A stretch of 64,000 nucleotides of DNA from Ruminococcus sp. (GCF_024691275.1 NZ_JAILNU010000023.1:1-64000), one strand, 5' to 3'; positions 43,715-51,961 are shown, counted from the first letter of the stretch. A program made the numbers and translations. Notes: a model not told the origin generated them from the sequence alone.

Positions 43715-44173
43715 ATGAATTATAAGATCAAACGTGGTGTACTGAAAAAGTATAAGGACGAAAAAGGCGTTACCGAGATCTTCATTCCCGATAGCGTCGG
43801 GATCATCGACCAGGGAGCTTTCAGCGGCTGTACTAATCTTGTAAGGATACTTGTTCCTGATTCGGTGCAGATAATATCGGATACCGCATTCAGCGGCTGC
43901 GAGAATCTTCAGAGCATCGCATTGCCCGAGAGTACTGTAAGGCTCGGCTGGTATGCATTTCGCGGCTGCCGCAGTCTCAGTGACCTGACGATACCGTCAT
44001 CGCTTCGGGAGATAGGCAAGTTTGCATTTGCGGGCTGTGACCACCTTGCAGCAGTGAAAGTAGTGCATGATGATAAGATATACAGATTCGTTCTCCGCGG
44101 AGAGCTTGACAATGATAGATGGCAGAAGATAAGAAATACTGTCATTAATCATGAACAGGATATTGCATCATAA
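43715..44173 (+). CDS. Small BspA-type leucine-rich repeat protein
   Basis: A 152-residue protein with about four BspA/LRR_5 repeats (VTEIFIPDSVGIIDQGAFSGCTNL, VRILVPDSVQIISDTAFSGCENL and so on). It has no signal peptide, dockerin or membrane anchor, so it is probably cytoplasmic, unlike the secreted dockerin LRR protein at 52088. Function unknown; such repeats usually bind proteins. The start follows AAGGAG. Confidence 0.85.
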   Translation: MNYKIKRGVLKKYKDEKGVTEIFIPDSVGIIDQGAFSGCTNLVRILVPDSVQIISDTAFSGCENLQSIALPESTVRLGWYAFRGCRSLSDLTIPSSLREIGKFAFAGCDHLAAVKVVHDDKIYRFVLRGELDNDRWQKIRNTVINHEQDIAS

Positions 44174-44177
44174 TTGT

Positions 44178-44252
44178 GTCCCTGTCCGTAATGGACGGGG
44201 ACTTTTTTTGCTTCTCGGACATAAAGAAAAGGGCACACACTGTGCGCCCTTA
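44178..44252. terminator. Two converging intrinsic terminators
   Basis: For the plus-strand LRR gene: GTCCCTGTCC (44178-44187) / GGACGGGGAC (44193-44202) then seven T. For minus-strand nadE: AAGGGCGCACA / TGTGTGCCCTTTTC (44229-44252). Confidence 0.85.
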
Positions 44253-44265
44253 TTTCTATGAAAAA

Positions 44266-45015
44266 TTACTTGTTAAGTTCGTACTTCGGCATGAGCTGGA
44301 GCTTGTGGAGATTAGCCCTGTGAAGACGGTCTATCTTTTCTTTTATCTCGGGAACAGAGCTGAGATCGTCCTCGCCACGGATATACTTGTCGAGCATAGC
44401 GTATGTAAAGCCGAGGTTCTCCTCGTCAGTCTTTCCGCAAAGTCCGTCGGTAGGTGTTTTGTGAACAAGCTCCTTTGGAAGTCCAAGATACTCGCCTATC
44501 TGCAATACTTCGGTAACGGTAAGATCGGAGAGAGGGGAGAAGTCGCCTGCAGCATCGCCGTATTTCGTTGAGTAGCCTACCCAGTCCTCAGAGAGGTTGC
44601 AGGTGTTCACAACTCTGCCGTTGTGGCAGGCTGCGATCGCATAAAGGGTAGTCATGCGAATTCTTGCAGGAGTATTCACAATAGCCTGATTTGAAGGCTC
44701 AACGTGTTTTTTCAGTTCGTTCATGAATGAGCTTACCGTGTCGCCGATATTTACCACATAGTGAGCGATACCGAGAGTATCGACCAGAAGGTGGCTGTAG
44801 GAGATATCCGACTGCTCACCCTGCGGCATGAGAACGCCGATAACTCTGTCTTTGCCCAGTGCCTTTACGCATATCGCTGCTGCTACGGAGCTGTCCTTGC
44901 CGCCTGATATGCCGATGACTGCCTTAGTAGTCGGGGAAGCTGTTTTCTCGAAGAGGTCACGTACCCACTCGACTACTTCCTGTGTAACTTTCTCTGCATT
45001 GAAGCTGTAGCTCAT
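44266..45015 (-). CDS. nadE: NH3-dependent NAD+ synthetase NadE
   Basis: A 249-residue ammonia-dependent NAD synthetase that amidates deamido-NAD with ATP. The PP-loop GISGGKDSSVAAA (about residues 34-46) and the C-terminal GLCGKTDEENLGFTY are diagnostic. There is no N-terminal glutaminase domain. It lies 40 bases downstream of thrH in the same direction and is probably co-transcribed. Confidence 0.96.
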   Translation of the reverse strand: MSYSFNAEKVTQEVVEWVRDLFEKTASPTTKAVIGISGGKDSSVAAAICVKALGKDRVIGVLMPQGEQSDISYSHLLVDTLGIAHYVVNIGDTVSSFMNELKKHVEPSNQAIVNTPARIRMTTLYAIAACHNGRVVNTCNLSEDWVGYSTKYGDAAGDFSPLSDLTVTEVLQIGEYLGLPKELVHKTPTDGLCGKTDEENLGFTYAMLDKYIRGEDDLSSVPEIKEKIDRLHRANLHKLQLMPKYELNK

Positions 45016-45055
45016 AACTTTTCCTCCGCTCTTAATTGCTTTATATCAGCAGAAA

Positions 45056-45661
45056 TCAGTCTGCCATTGCCTTTTTGATCGCTTCGAGAAGCTCGTCATA
45101 TGTCTCATATGCCGGGAGCTCGGGGTGATCATTTTTGATCTGCTCAGTGCTTCTGAAAAGGAAGCCTGCCTTGCTTGCCTCGATCATGCCGAGGTCATTG
45201 TAGCTGTCGCCGCTTGCGATAGTGTCGTAACCTATGGACTGGAGAGCCTTTACAGTGGTGAGCTTTGATTTCTCGCAGCGCATCTTGAAGCCTGTTATCT
45301 CGCCGTTTTCGGCTACTTCGAGACTGTTGCAGAAGATAGTTGGGTATCCCAGCTTCTTCATGAGAGGAGCTGCGAACTGAGTGAATGTATCGCTGATGAT
45401 GATGACCTGTCCGAGCTCGCGCAGAGAATCAAGGAACTCCTTAGCGCCGGGCATAGGATCAATCTTAGCGATAGTGTCCTGTATCTCCTTGAGACCGAGA
45501 CCGTGCTCCTTGAGAACGCCAAGTCTCCATGTCATGAGCTTATCGTAATCAGGCTCATCGCGGGTGGTCTTTTTAAGCTCCGGGATACCGCTTGCCTCTG
45601 CAAAAGCGATCCATATCTCAGGAACGAGAACACCTTCAAGGTCAAGACAAGTTATATACAT
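45056..45661 (-). CDS. thrH: ThrH-type HAD phosphatase (phosphoserine phosphatase / homoserine phosphotransferase)
   Basis: A 201-residue HAD-superfamily enzyme closely matching the Pseudomonas ThrH pattern: DLEGVLVPEIWIAFAE with nucleophile Asp7, a small helical cap, VIIISDTF motif II, and GDSYNDLGMI motif IV. ThrH dephosphorylates phosphoserine and can transfer the phosphate to homoserine. Its link to nadE downstream is not an obvious pathway link. Confidence 0.9.
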   Translation of the reverse strand: MYITCLDLEGVLVPEIWIAFAEASGIPELKKTTRDEPDYDKLMTWRLGVLKEHGLGLKEIQDTIAKIDPMPGAKEFLDSLRELGQVIIISDTFTQFAAPLMKKLGYPTIFCNSLEVAENGEITGFKMRCEKSKLTTVKALQSIGYDTIASGDSYNDLGMIEASKAGFLFRSTEQIKNDHPELPAYETYDELLEAIKKAMAD

Positions 45662-45696
45662 ATGAATTCCTCCATTAATTAAAATCTTACCCTACT

Positions 45697-45725
45697 ATTA
45701 TACTACGATTTATTTCATTTGTAAA
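45697..45725 (-). promoter_or_regulatory. Promoter of the thrH-nadE operon
   Basis: On the minus strand TTTACA (45720-45725), 17 bp, TATAAT (45697-45702). Confidence 0.75.
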
Positions 45726-45841
45726 GAGGGCAGGGAACAAGTCATTAGTTAGTAGTTGAGAGTGTTGGTGTCGGCTGTTGCGGGCGGATCAAAATATATG
45801 CAAAACGAGCCAACAGGTGATGGCTGACAGCTGAAGCAGGC

Positions 45842-45870
45842 TTGACGAAACGGTGATTTTGGTATATAAT
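45842..45870 (+). promoter_or_regulatory. Promoter of the first penicillin-binding lipoprotein
   Basis: TTGACG (45842-45847), 17 bp, TATAAT (45865-45870). The 45726-45841 stretch between the divergent promoters shows nothing recognisable. Confidence 0.8.
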
Positions 45871-45917
45871 TGAAGCTGGTCATATATTTTGAACTATTTT
45901 TATGAGGAATATGAAAA

Positions 45918-47366
45918 ATGAAGATAAAAAGATTTGCAGCTTTTGCTGCTTCACTGGCTTTACTTGCAGGTACGGCTTCATGCTCGTCATCTGTGGGACA
46001 GGCAAATACAGACGATACTCCTTCGGCAGCAACTTCCGCGACAACAGTTCCTGCTGAGACCACAACTGCTCAGGTGACCACCGTTCCTGCGGAGACAAAG
46101 CCTGCTGCAAACGTGAGAAAGGGCAGTATATTCGATGCCAAGGGAAAGCTCCTCGTTTCTGCGGGAGAGGACGGCAAGCGCAGAGTATTTGCGGATAATT
46201 ATGCAGTTTCGTTTGCAAATATCATTGCGCCCATGTCTGAGGGCTTCGACCTTACCTTCGATAAACAGCTGACAACTCCCATGGCTTCGGACAGTTCTCT
46301 GGGACAGTCCATTAAGCTCACCCTCGACGGCGACGTTCAGAACGAGATATACAGCTATATGGAGAGCAACAATATCGTGGGAACAGTAGTCGTTCTGAGA
46401 ACTGACGGCTCAATAATGGCACAGGTCAACTACCCGTCCTACGACCCGAATACCGTTGCGGACCAGTCCCCGAACGATGACCTTGCATGGGGAGATACGG
46501 GCAACAAGGCATTCAGCAACTACGAACCAGGTTCATGCTTCAAGATAATGTCCGAGGTCATTGCCGACAAGCACGGCGTATACTCGGTACACGACGATGG
46601 AACATGGGAAGTAGGCGGTTTCCCTATAGTCAACTGGGATCACGAGACAAATAAGGGCAGCTATCCTATTGAGCGTTCGCTCAGCTCGGCATTTGTCAAC
46701 TCCAGCAATATCTTTTTCGCCAAGGCATTCGACCAGATAGGTGCTGATGCCGTCCTTGCAGACCTTAGTTCGATATTCCATTTCGGTGCTGATGATAATA
46801 TCAAGTGCGATTTCGGTGAGCTTAACAATAATATCGAGATATACTGCGATGACGACCTGCGCAGGAGCGCATTCGGTCAGTCATACGTGCTCACCTGTCC
46901 GATATATCTTGCAGCTCTCGGCAGAGAAGCTGCTTTCGGAGACATGGTTACGCCTTTCGTTGTCAAGGACATCGTGGACACCAATGACAGCTCGGTGAAG
47001 ATAGGAAGCGGCTCGGCAGACAATGAGGTCATAGCTTCTATACCCGTGGATTACCGCCAGAATCTCCTTAACGGTATGTCTGCTGTAGGCTCGGATATCG
47101 GAGTTTATGTTCCCGGCGGATACAGCTTCTATGCAAAAACAGGTACAGCTGAGGGCTGGAAGGGGGATTTCCTCTATATCACAGGCTGCGCAAGGAATAA
47201 TAATGACAGCGGTTCTTCACATTGGGACAGTTATGACAGCTACGGTGAAACAGGTTCGTATGTCATGGTAATGGAGATACAGAATCCTGTTGCACACGGT
47301 TTTGAGTTCGCTTCTCAATCAGCAGGAATTTATAGCAGCATATTGAACATAGTCATCGGAAGATGA
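45918..47366 (+). CDS. Penicillin-binding transpeptidase lipoprotein (first of a tandem pair)
   Basis: A 482-residue protein with a lipobox signal (LLAGTASC), a Thr/Ala/Pro-rich linker, then a penicillin-binding transpeptidase domain. Active-site motifs are intact: SxxK at Ser206-Lys209 (GSCFK), SxN at Ser262-Asn264 (NSSN) and KTGT from Lys407. VVLRTDGSIMAQVNYPSYDPN is typical of FtsI/PBP2-like class B enzymes. The usual N-terminal dimerisation (pedestal) domain is very short and there is no transmembrane anchor. It may cross-link peptidoglycan in a special setting or be a beta-lactam sensor or decoy. Confidence 0.88.
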   Translation: MKIKRFAAFAASLALLAGTASCSSSVGQANTDDTPSAATSATTVPAETTTAQVTTVPAETKPAANVRKGSIFDAKGKLLVSAGEDGKRRVFADNYAVSFANIIAPMSEGFDLTFDKQLTTPMASDSSLGQSIKLTLDGDVQNEIYSYMESNNIVGTVVVLRTDGSIMAQVNYPSYDPNTVADQSPNDDLAWGDTGNKAFSNYEPGSCFKIMSEVIADKHGVYSVHDDGTWEVGGFPIVNWDHETNKGSYPIERSLSSAFVNSSNIFFAKAFDQIGADAVLADLSSIFHFGADDNIKCDFGELNNNIEIYCDDDLRRSAFGQSYVLTCPIYLAALGREAAFGDMVTPFVVKDIVDTNDSSVKIGSGSADNEVIASIPVDYRQNLLNGMSAVGSDIGVYVPGGYSFYAKTGTAEGWKGDFLYITGCARNNNDSGSSHWDSYDSYGETGSYVMVMEIQNPVAHGFEFASQSAGIYSSILNIVIGR

Positions 47367-47383
47367 TACTCTGTTTTTGTATA

Positions 47384-47419
47384 AAACTCCCTTTTGCAAA
47401 TGCAGAAGGGAGTTTTATT
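47384..47419 (+). terminator. Intrinsic terminator between the PBP genes
   Basis: Stem AAACTCCCTTTTGC / GCAGAAGGGAGTTT followed by TTATTATTTT, so the second PBP gene is separately transcribed. Confidence 0.85.
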
Positions 47420-47439
47420 ATTTTATTTTTTAAAACGTA

Positions 47440-47468
47440 TTGACGAATAAAGAAAAAGAATGTATAAT
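47440..47468 (+). promoter_or_regulatory. Promoter of the second penicillin-binding lipoprotein
   Basis: TTGACG (47440-47445), 17 bp, TATAAT (47463-47468). Confidence 0.8.
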
Positions 47469-47546
47469 ATAATCATGAACGTTTTCTGCGCTGTTTTATG
47501 CGGCGCAGTCCAGTTGATAAATAAATAACAAGGGCGGTATTCATTA

Positions 47547-49028
47547 ATGAAAATCTGGGGAAGAAGGCTCGTGCCGCTGCTCGTTGCAGCAGCTGCGGTA
47601 CTGTCGTTTCCGTCCTGTTCAGCAGAAGTTGGACAAGTAAGTTTCCACGGCGAAAAAAACAATAATTCGGCAAAGAAAAAGAAGTCCGAACCACAGACCA
47701 CTGCAACAACAGAAGAAACGACAACTTCAACAACTACTACGACCACTGCGTTGGTCTACAGGGGAAATATCTACGACACCAACTATAAACTCGTTACATA
47801 CGGCACTTATGCAGGGGAGAATGATGACCAGCGTTTGTACGGTGAGGGGTGCGGTTACTCATTCGGCAATATCATCAGCGACGCTTCGGCAGGCTTCGAC
47901 GATACCTTCGGCGACCTCATGCGCGTGAAGAATCCTTCACCTGTTGGCGACAACAACATGGTAGGTCAGTCTATTCGGCTCACCTTAGATGCCGATGTAC
48001 AGTCGGCACTGTCAAATTATATGGCGGAAATGGGCATGGCAGGCTCTATTGTAGTGCTTCGTACAGACGGCTCTGTACTGGCTGAGGTGTCATATCCTAA
48101 TTACGATCCCGAGCAGTTCTATGCTGATCCGGGCTACAGGGATAACCTCTGGGAGGGAACTGTGGCGAACAAGGCTTTCCAGAATGCGACTCCCGGTTCA
48201 TGCTTCAAGATAATGTCTGAGGTCATAGCAGATAAAAACGGCATAACTACACTCTATGATGACGGTACATGGGTGGACAGCGGTGCTACTATAGTCAACT
48301 GGGATCATGATACAGGAGCTTATCCTGTTCCCGAAAGAAGCCTTTATTCGGCTTTTGTAAATTCCAGCAATATCTACTTTGCGAAGGTGTTCGACACCCT
48401 CGGCACCGAGACCGTTCTCGCAGACCTTAATAATATGTTCCACTTCTGCGACACTATCCAGTGTGACTTCGGTCCCATAACCAATAATATCGAGATCTAC
48501 TGCCGCGATGATCTGCGCAGGAGTGCTTTCGGACAGGCTTATGTTCGTACCTGCCCGATATATCTTGCAGCTCTCGGCAGAGAAGCCGTGTTTGGCGATA
48601 TGGTCAAGCCATTCGTGCTTCAGCAGGTAGTGGATACAAATGACCCGTATACTCAGCTCGTTGGCGGAAGTAAGCCATATGAGGTCATCGGAAGTATCCC
48701 CGAGGAGTGCCGCGAGAATATCCGCGAGGGTATGCGCGGAGTAGCAAATAATCTCGGGCTTTACATTCCTGACGGCTACGAGTTCTTTGCCAAGACAGGT
48801 ACTGCTGAAACAGGCAGCGGAGATATCCTTTATATCACAGGCTGTCTGCGAAATCTCTGTGACCGCACTGCTGAGAACATCACCTACAGCGATTACAACG
48901 ATTACAAGTCGGGCGGCTCGTATATCATCGTTATGCAGCTTCAGAATCCTGCTGCCTTCGGTTTTGATTTTGCCAGCCAGACAGGAAGCCTTTATCAGGG
49001 CATAATAAATACGGTGCTTGCATATTGA
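47547..49028 (+). CDS. Penicillin-binding transpeptidase lipoprotein (second of a tandem pair)
   Basis: A 493-residue paralogue of the preceding protein with the same layout: lipobox (VLSFPSC), basic then Thr-rich linker, and transpeptidase domain. Motifs are Ser218-Lys221 (GSCFK), Ser273/Ser274-Asn275 (NSSN) and KTGT from Lys416. Long stretches are nearly identical between the two (CRDDLRRSAFGQAYVRTCPIY in this copy), so the pair arose by tandem duplication, but each has its own promoter and terminator. Confidence 0.88.
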   Translation: MKIWGRRLVPLLVAAAAVLSFPSCSAEVGQVSFHGEKNNNSAKKKKSEPQTTATTEETTTSTTTTTTALVYRGNIYDTNYKLVTYGTYAGENDDQRLYGEGCGYSFGNIISDASAGFDDTFGDLMRVKNPSPVGDNNMVGQSIRLTLDADVQSALSNYMAEMGMAGSIVVLRTDGSVLAEVSYPNYDPEQFYADPGYRDNLWEGTVANKAFQNATPGSCFKIMSEVIADKNGITTLYDDGTWVDSGATIVNWDHDTGAYPVPERSLYSAFVNSSNIYFAKVFDTLGTETVLADLNNMFHFCDTIQCDFGPITNNIEIYCRDDLRRSAFGQAYVRTCPIYLAALGREAVFGDMVKPFVLQQVVDTNDPYTQLVGGSKPYEVIGSIPEECRENIREGMRGVANNLGLYIPDGYEFFAKTGTAETGSGDILYITGCLRNLCDRTAENITYSDYNDYKSGGSYIIVMQLQNPAAFGFDFASQTGSLYQGIINTVLAY

Positions 49029-49041
49029 GCATAAGTTAGGA

Positions 49042-49073
49042 AAGTCGGAGATGTATTTCTCCGACTTTTTTGT
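49042..49073 (+). terminator. Intrinsic terminator
   Basis: Stem AAGTCGGAG (49042-49050) / CTCCGACTT (49059-49067) followed by a T run. Confidence 0.9.
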
Positions 49074-49122
49074 AAAATTGGTTGAATTTCAGCAAATAAC
49101 CACAGGATATGGCATAAAACGC

Positions 49123-49151
49123 TTGACATATATAACAATATATGAGATAAT
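49123..49151 (+). promoter_or_regulatory. Sigma-A promoter
   Basis: TTGACA (49123-49128), 17 bp, GATAAT (49146-49151), before the small exporter gene at 49189. Confidence 0.75.
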
Positions 49152-49188
49152 AAATTGTATATGATTTTTTAGGAAAGAGAGTTGTGGT

Positions 49189-49662
49189 ATGAAAAAGTAC
49201 ATCATTACATTTCTTATCTCTATGGTTCCTATATTGGAGCTAAGAGGCGCTATCCCGATAGGTGTCACCATGGGAGTAAAATGGCAGTACGCAGTTCTCC
49301 TGTGTATGATAGGCAATATGCTGCCTGTTCCGTTCATCTATTTCTTTGCGCGGAAAGTCCTTGAATGGGGAGCGGACAAGCCTGTTATCGGAAAGTTCTT
49401 CACATGGTGCCTGACCAAAGGAAAACGCGGCGGCGAACAGCTTAAAGAGAAAGCAGGCAAGGGGCTGTTCTGGGCACTCCTGTTTTTCGTTGGTATCCCT
49501 ATCCCTGGCACGGGGGCTTGGGTAGGAACTCTTGCGGCGAGTATGCTTGAACTTGATTTTAAAAAGAGCGTATTGGCTGTTGCACTTGGAGTTATCCTTG
49601 CAGCAGCAATAATGACAACAGCAACCCTTCTTGGTGTTCAGGCATTTATCGCAGTCAAGTAA
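49189..49662 (+). CDS. Small multidrug export protein family (COG2426-like)
   Basis: A 157-residue membrane protein with about four helices. Conserved features are VPILELRGAIPIGV near the N terminus and FFVGIPIPGTGAWVGTLAASML in the middle, as in the Sm_multidrug_ex family. The family name rests on limited functional data. It is 24 bases upstream of an unknown gene in the same direction. Confidence 0.88.
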   Translation: MKKYIITFLISMVPILELRGAIPIGVTMGVKWQYAVLLCMIGNMLPVPFIYFFARKVLEWGADKPVIGKFFTWCLTKGKRGGEQLKEKAGKGLFWALLFFVGIPIPGTGAWVGTLAASMLELDFKKSVLAVALGVILAAAIMTTATLLGVQAFIAVK

Positions 49663-49686
49663 GAAAAAAGGACGGGGATATAGTTA

Positions 49687-50208
49687 ATGTTCTTCAGAAG
49701 GAAAAGACCGAGGGAGTTTTTGTGCAAGCAGGCAAAGGAACTGAAGGGCGCAGAATTGCGCAGTTTTTTTGACAGCCTGAAGACTAATGAGATGACTCAG
49801 CTTGTGAATGATCTTTCCCCTGATGAGATAGGGGAGATGTTTATAAAGCTCGCTTCTGCCAACAGCGGAAAAGACGAGATAACTCCTGATATGATAAAGG
49901 AGTTCGATTACAGTAAGCTTAAACCTGTAAGGAGCGAGGTGGCTCCGGATAAGCTGTTCCACGCACCTGTGAGCTTTGATGATGTGTGTACCGAAAACGG
50001 CGAAAGGTACTGTATATCCGATTGCAATGGAAAGAAAGAGACACTGAATGTTGTGTCATACTGTAATATCATGCGCCTTATCTATGACGATGGAGAAGTT
50101 ACAGGCGTGTTTCAGGGGCAGGATTCTGAGGAGGATATAATCCTTGCCGTAGAAAACAAACTGTATCGTTTTACCCTTAAAGGGTGCAGTATCGAAATAA
50201 TCGAATGA
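49687..50208 (+). CDS. Hypothetical soluble protein
   Basis: A 173-residue protein that I do not recognise. A basic N terminus (MFFRRKRPREF) is followed by a helical region with EMTQLVNDLSPDEIGEMFIKLA, then a beta-rich C-terminal half. No signal peptide or membrane span. It probably shares a transcript with the exporter gene upstream and ends at the terminator at 50213-50245. Confidence 0.65.
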   Translation: MFFRRKRPREFLCKQAKELKGAELRSFFDSLKTNEMTQLVNDLSPDEIGEMFIKLASANSGKDEITPDMIKEFDYSKLKPVRSEVAPDKLFHAPVSFDDVCTENGERYCISDCNGKKETLNVVSYCNIMRLIYDDGEVTGVFQGQDSEEDIILAVENKLYRFTLKGCSIEIIE

Positions 50209-50212
50209 TGAT

Positions 50213-50245
50213 AAAAGGTCTGAGTATGCTGCTCAGACCTTTTTT
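50213..50245 (+). terminator. Intrinsic terminator
   Basis: Stem AAAGGTCTGAG / CTCAGACCTTT followed by six T. Confidence 0.9.
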
Positions 50246-50280
50246 GTGTCAGTATGCGTATTATGTTCATATTATAAAAT

Positions 50281-50329
50281 GTGCGGAAGAACTTCGCACA
50301 GTTTCTCCGCACGAGAAAGGAGGACTCGT
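50281..50329 (+). promoter_or_regulatory. Leader hairpins around the cotJA ribosome-binding site
   Basis: GTGCGGA (50281-50287) can pair with TCCGCAC (50306-50312), while GTGCG could instead pair with CGCAC (50295-50299). ACGAG (50311-50315) and CTCGT (50325-50329) form a small stem that presents AAAGGAGGA in its loop. The first and last stems share two bases and compete. A regulatory role is speculative. Confidence 0.4.
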
Positions 50330-50330
50330 T

Positions 50331-50582
50331 ATGAATCTCGATCTTTTTGACGATGTTGAAGGCGTTATCCTTCACGAAAGAGAAGCGTCACTGAGCCGAA
50401 TGAATATGGCTATGAATAATGGAAACGATACAGTATCAAGATTCCCTCAAAATACACCGCCTGCAATGGCATATGTTCCGTTTCAGCAATGGGGAGAATT
50501 ATATGATGACGAGAAGGCATTTTCAAGAGGAACTCTGTTTCCCGAGCTTGATCTGCCGTTTTCAGGAGGTGGTTCCCAATGA
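50331..50582 (+). CDS. cotJA: Spore coat-associated protein CotJA
   Basis: An 83-residue protein. The MAYVPFQQWGELYDDEKAFSRGTLFPELDLPF segment (about residues 43-74) is the CotJA signature. The start at 50331 follows AAAGGAGGA. It overlaps cotJB by four bases, and cotJC follows, giving the full cotJABC operon. In Bacillus it is a mother-cell gene set for the spore coat; its presence argues that the organism or its recent ancestor sporulates. Confidence 0.85.
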   Translation: MNLDLFDDVEGVILHEREASLSRMNMAMNNGNDTVSRFPQNTPPAMAYVPFQQWGELYDDEKAFSRGTLFPELDLPFSGGGSQ

Positions 50583-50827
50583 ATGAACGCAAGATGCTTC
50601 TGAACAAAATAAAAAAATATGATTTTGCACTGAAGGAACTGGTACTTTTTCTTGATACCCACACCGAATGCAGATCAGCACTTGCAATGTTCAAAAAGTA
50701 TAAGGAGCTCCGCAGCTCGGCTGTTGAGGAATACAGCCGTAAATTCGGCCCGCTTACTCCTGAACAGAACAATGATATGCGCCACTGGAGCTGGACAGAC
50801 GATCCGTGGCCGTGGGAAAGGAGATAA
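50579..50827 (+). CDS. cotJB: Spore coat protein CotJB
   Basis: An 82-residue protein of the CotJB family: KIKKYDFALKELVLFLDTHTECRSALAMFKKY and the end HWSWTDDPWPWE are characteristic. It is translationally coupled to cotJA (ATGA overlap) and three bases before cotJC. Confidence 0.9.
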   Translation: MNERKMLLNKIKKYDFALKELVLFLDTHTECRSALAMFKKYKELRSSAVEEYSRKFGPLTPEQNNDMRHWSWTDDPWPWERR

Positions 50828-50830
50828 TCT

Positions 50831-51445
50831 ATGTGGCAGTATGAAAAAAAACTACAATATCCCGTAAATATCAAGACCCCCAACGCAAAGCTTGCAAAGG
50901 TCATCGTATCACAGCTCGGCGGACCCGACGGTGAGCTCGCCGCATCACTTCGATACCTCAATCAGCGTTATGCCATGCCTTATGCTCAGGTAAAGGGACT
51001 TCTTACAGATATAGGCACTGAAGAGCTTGCACACGTTGAGATGATATCGGCTATACTCTATCAGCTCACGAAAGATCTCTCAATTGAGGAGATAAAAGCA
51101 AGCGGTTTTGACACTTATTTTGTTGATCATACCACAGGAATATACCCTGTTGCAGCATCAGGAGCACCGTTTACAGCGGCATATTTCCAGTCAAAGGGCG
51201 ATATACTGACTGATCTCACAGAAAATATGGCTGCTGAGCAGAAAGCCCGCACAACCTATGACAATATCCTGCGCCTTGCAGATGATCCGGATGTTCGTGA
51301 TCCGATCAGATTCCTGCGTGAACGCGAAATAGTCCATTTCCAGAGGTTTGGAGAAGCACTTCGTATTGCTCAGGATAATCTTGATTCTAAAAACTTCTAC
51401 GCCTGCAATCCGGCATTTGATAAGAACTGCGGCAGACGCAGGTAA
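50831..51445 (+). CDS. cotJC: CotJC, manganese-catalase-like spore coat protein
   Basis: A 204-residue member of the manganese catalase/ferritin-like superfamily. The N terminus MWQYEKKLQYPVNI and the metal-site helices GPDGELAASLRYLNQRY, DIGTEELAHVEMI and EREIVHFQRFGEAL carry the expected Glu and His ligands. It may break down hydrogen peroxide in or on spores. Last gene of cotJABC. Confidence 0.93.
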   Translation: MWQYEKKLQYPVNIKTPNAKLAKVIVSQLGGPDGELAASLRYLNQRYAMPYAQVKGLLTDIGTEELAHVEMISAILYQLTKDLSIEEIKASGFDTYFVDHTTGIYPVAASGAPFTAAYFQSKGDILTDLTENMAAEQKARTTYDNILRLADDPDVRDPIRFLREREIVHFQRFGEALRIAQDNLDSKNFYACNPAFDKNCGRRR

Positions 51446-51501
51446 GAAGCAGCGGGTTCCGATATTTCGGGAGTCGTTTTCTATATGCTTCAACAGAGCT
51501 G

Positions 51502-51531
51502 ATGAAAGTGTTGATTAATACTTTCATTTTG
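51502..51531 (+). terminator. Possible terminator of the cotJ operon
   Basis: ATGAAAGT (51502-51509) / ACTTTCAT (51520-51527) with only four T after it. Weak. Confidence 0.4.
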
Positions 51532-51588
51532 GAGCTAAAAGTGGACGGAGCTGCCGTCAAGCAGTTCTGCATCAACACCAAAAGCCTT

Positions 51589-51685
51589 ATTTCAATCCAC
51601 GCTTTCCATGAAGGAAGCGAACTCGGCAACACGTTGAAAGCCTGTATATTCGCTGTTTCGATCCATGCCCCTGTGGCAGGGCGAC
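51589..51685. CRISPR. Degenerate two-repeat CRISPR relic
   Basis: The first unit (51589-51621) matches the main-array repeat from ATTTCAATCCACGCT onwards, with five changes; CGCTTTC/GGAAGCG still forms the stem. A 33-base spacer-like gap follows (51622-51654). The second unit (51655-51685) reads GTTTCGATCCATGCCCCTGT... and GGGCGAC, closer to the common type I-C repeat form than to the local one. It lies about 1.8 kb from the main array with no cas gene beside it. Confidence 0.75.
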
Positions 51686-51843
51686 TTGGGCTAAGTCGAG
51701 TATATGGCTTAAAACAGCCTTTTGCAAGTATATTATATCATGTATTCTTTGTTTGTCAAGAGCAAAATATTCACAGGTATCTCTTATGGAGGATTTTTAT
51801 TCATTCCTTTGTGTAAATTCAGGCGCTTATCTGCAAAGGAGCA

Positions 51844-51961
51844 ATGATACACGGTGATCTACAGATACCAGATGATATACTCGAAAGATTGAAACGTTAA
51901 AAATTCAGGATCTGCCCGAAATTATAATGCTGAGTCTTGGTCTTGCCATGTTTGGATCGCT
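51844..51961 (+). pseudogene. Possible broken antitoxin-like gene fragment
   Basis: After AAAGGAG a short frame encodes MIHGDLQIPDDILERLKR and stops at 51902. A shifted frame continues as LPEIIMLSLGLAMFGSL. The pattern of a short strand, LPDDILE-like helix and an alanine/leucine helix loosely recalls UPF0175-type antitoxins, but the match is weak. The remaining part of the 642-bp gap 51446-52087 holds the CRISPR relic and a terminator, and otherwise nothing I can identify. Confidence 0.25.

Noticed and set aside
51502-51816. Possible cas2 remnant (MKVLINTFILELKVDGA) beside the CRISPR relic
   Set aside because: The resemblance is a few residues only and its orientation does not fit the crRNA direction of the relic repeats.
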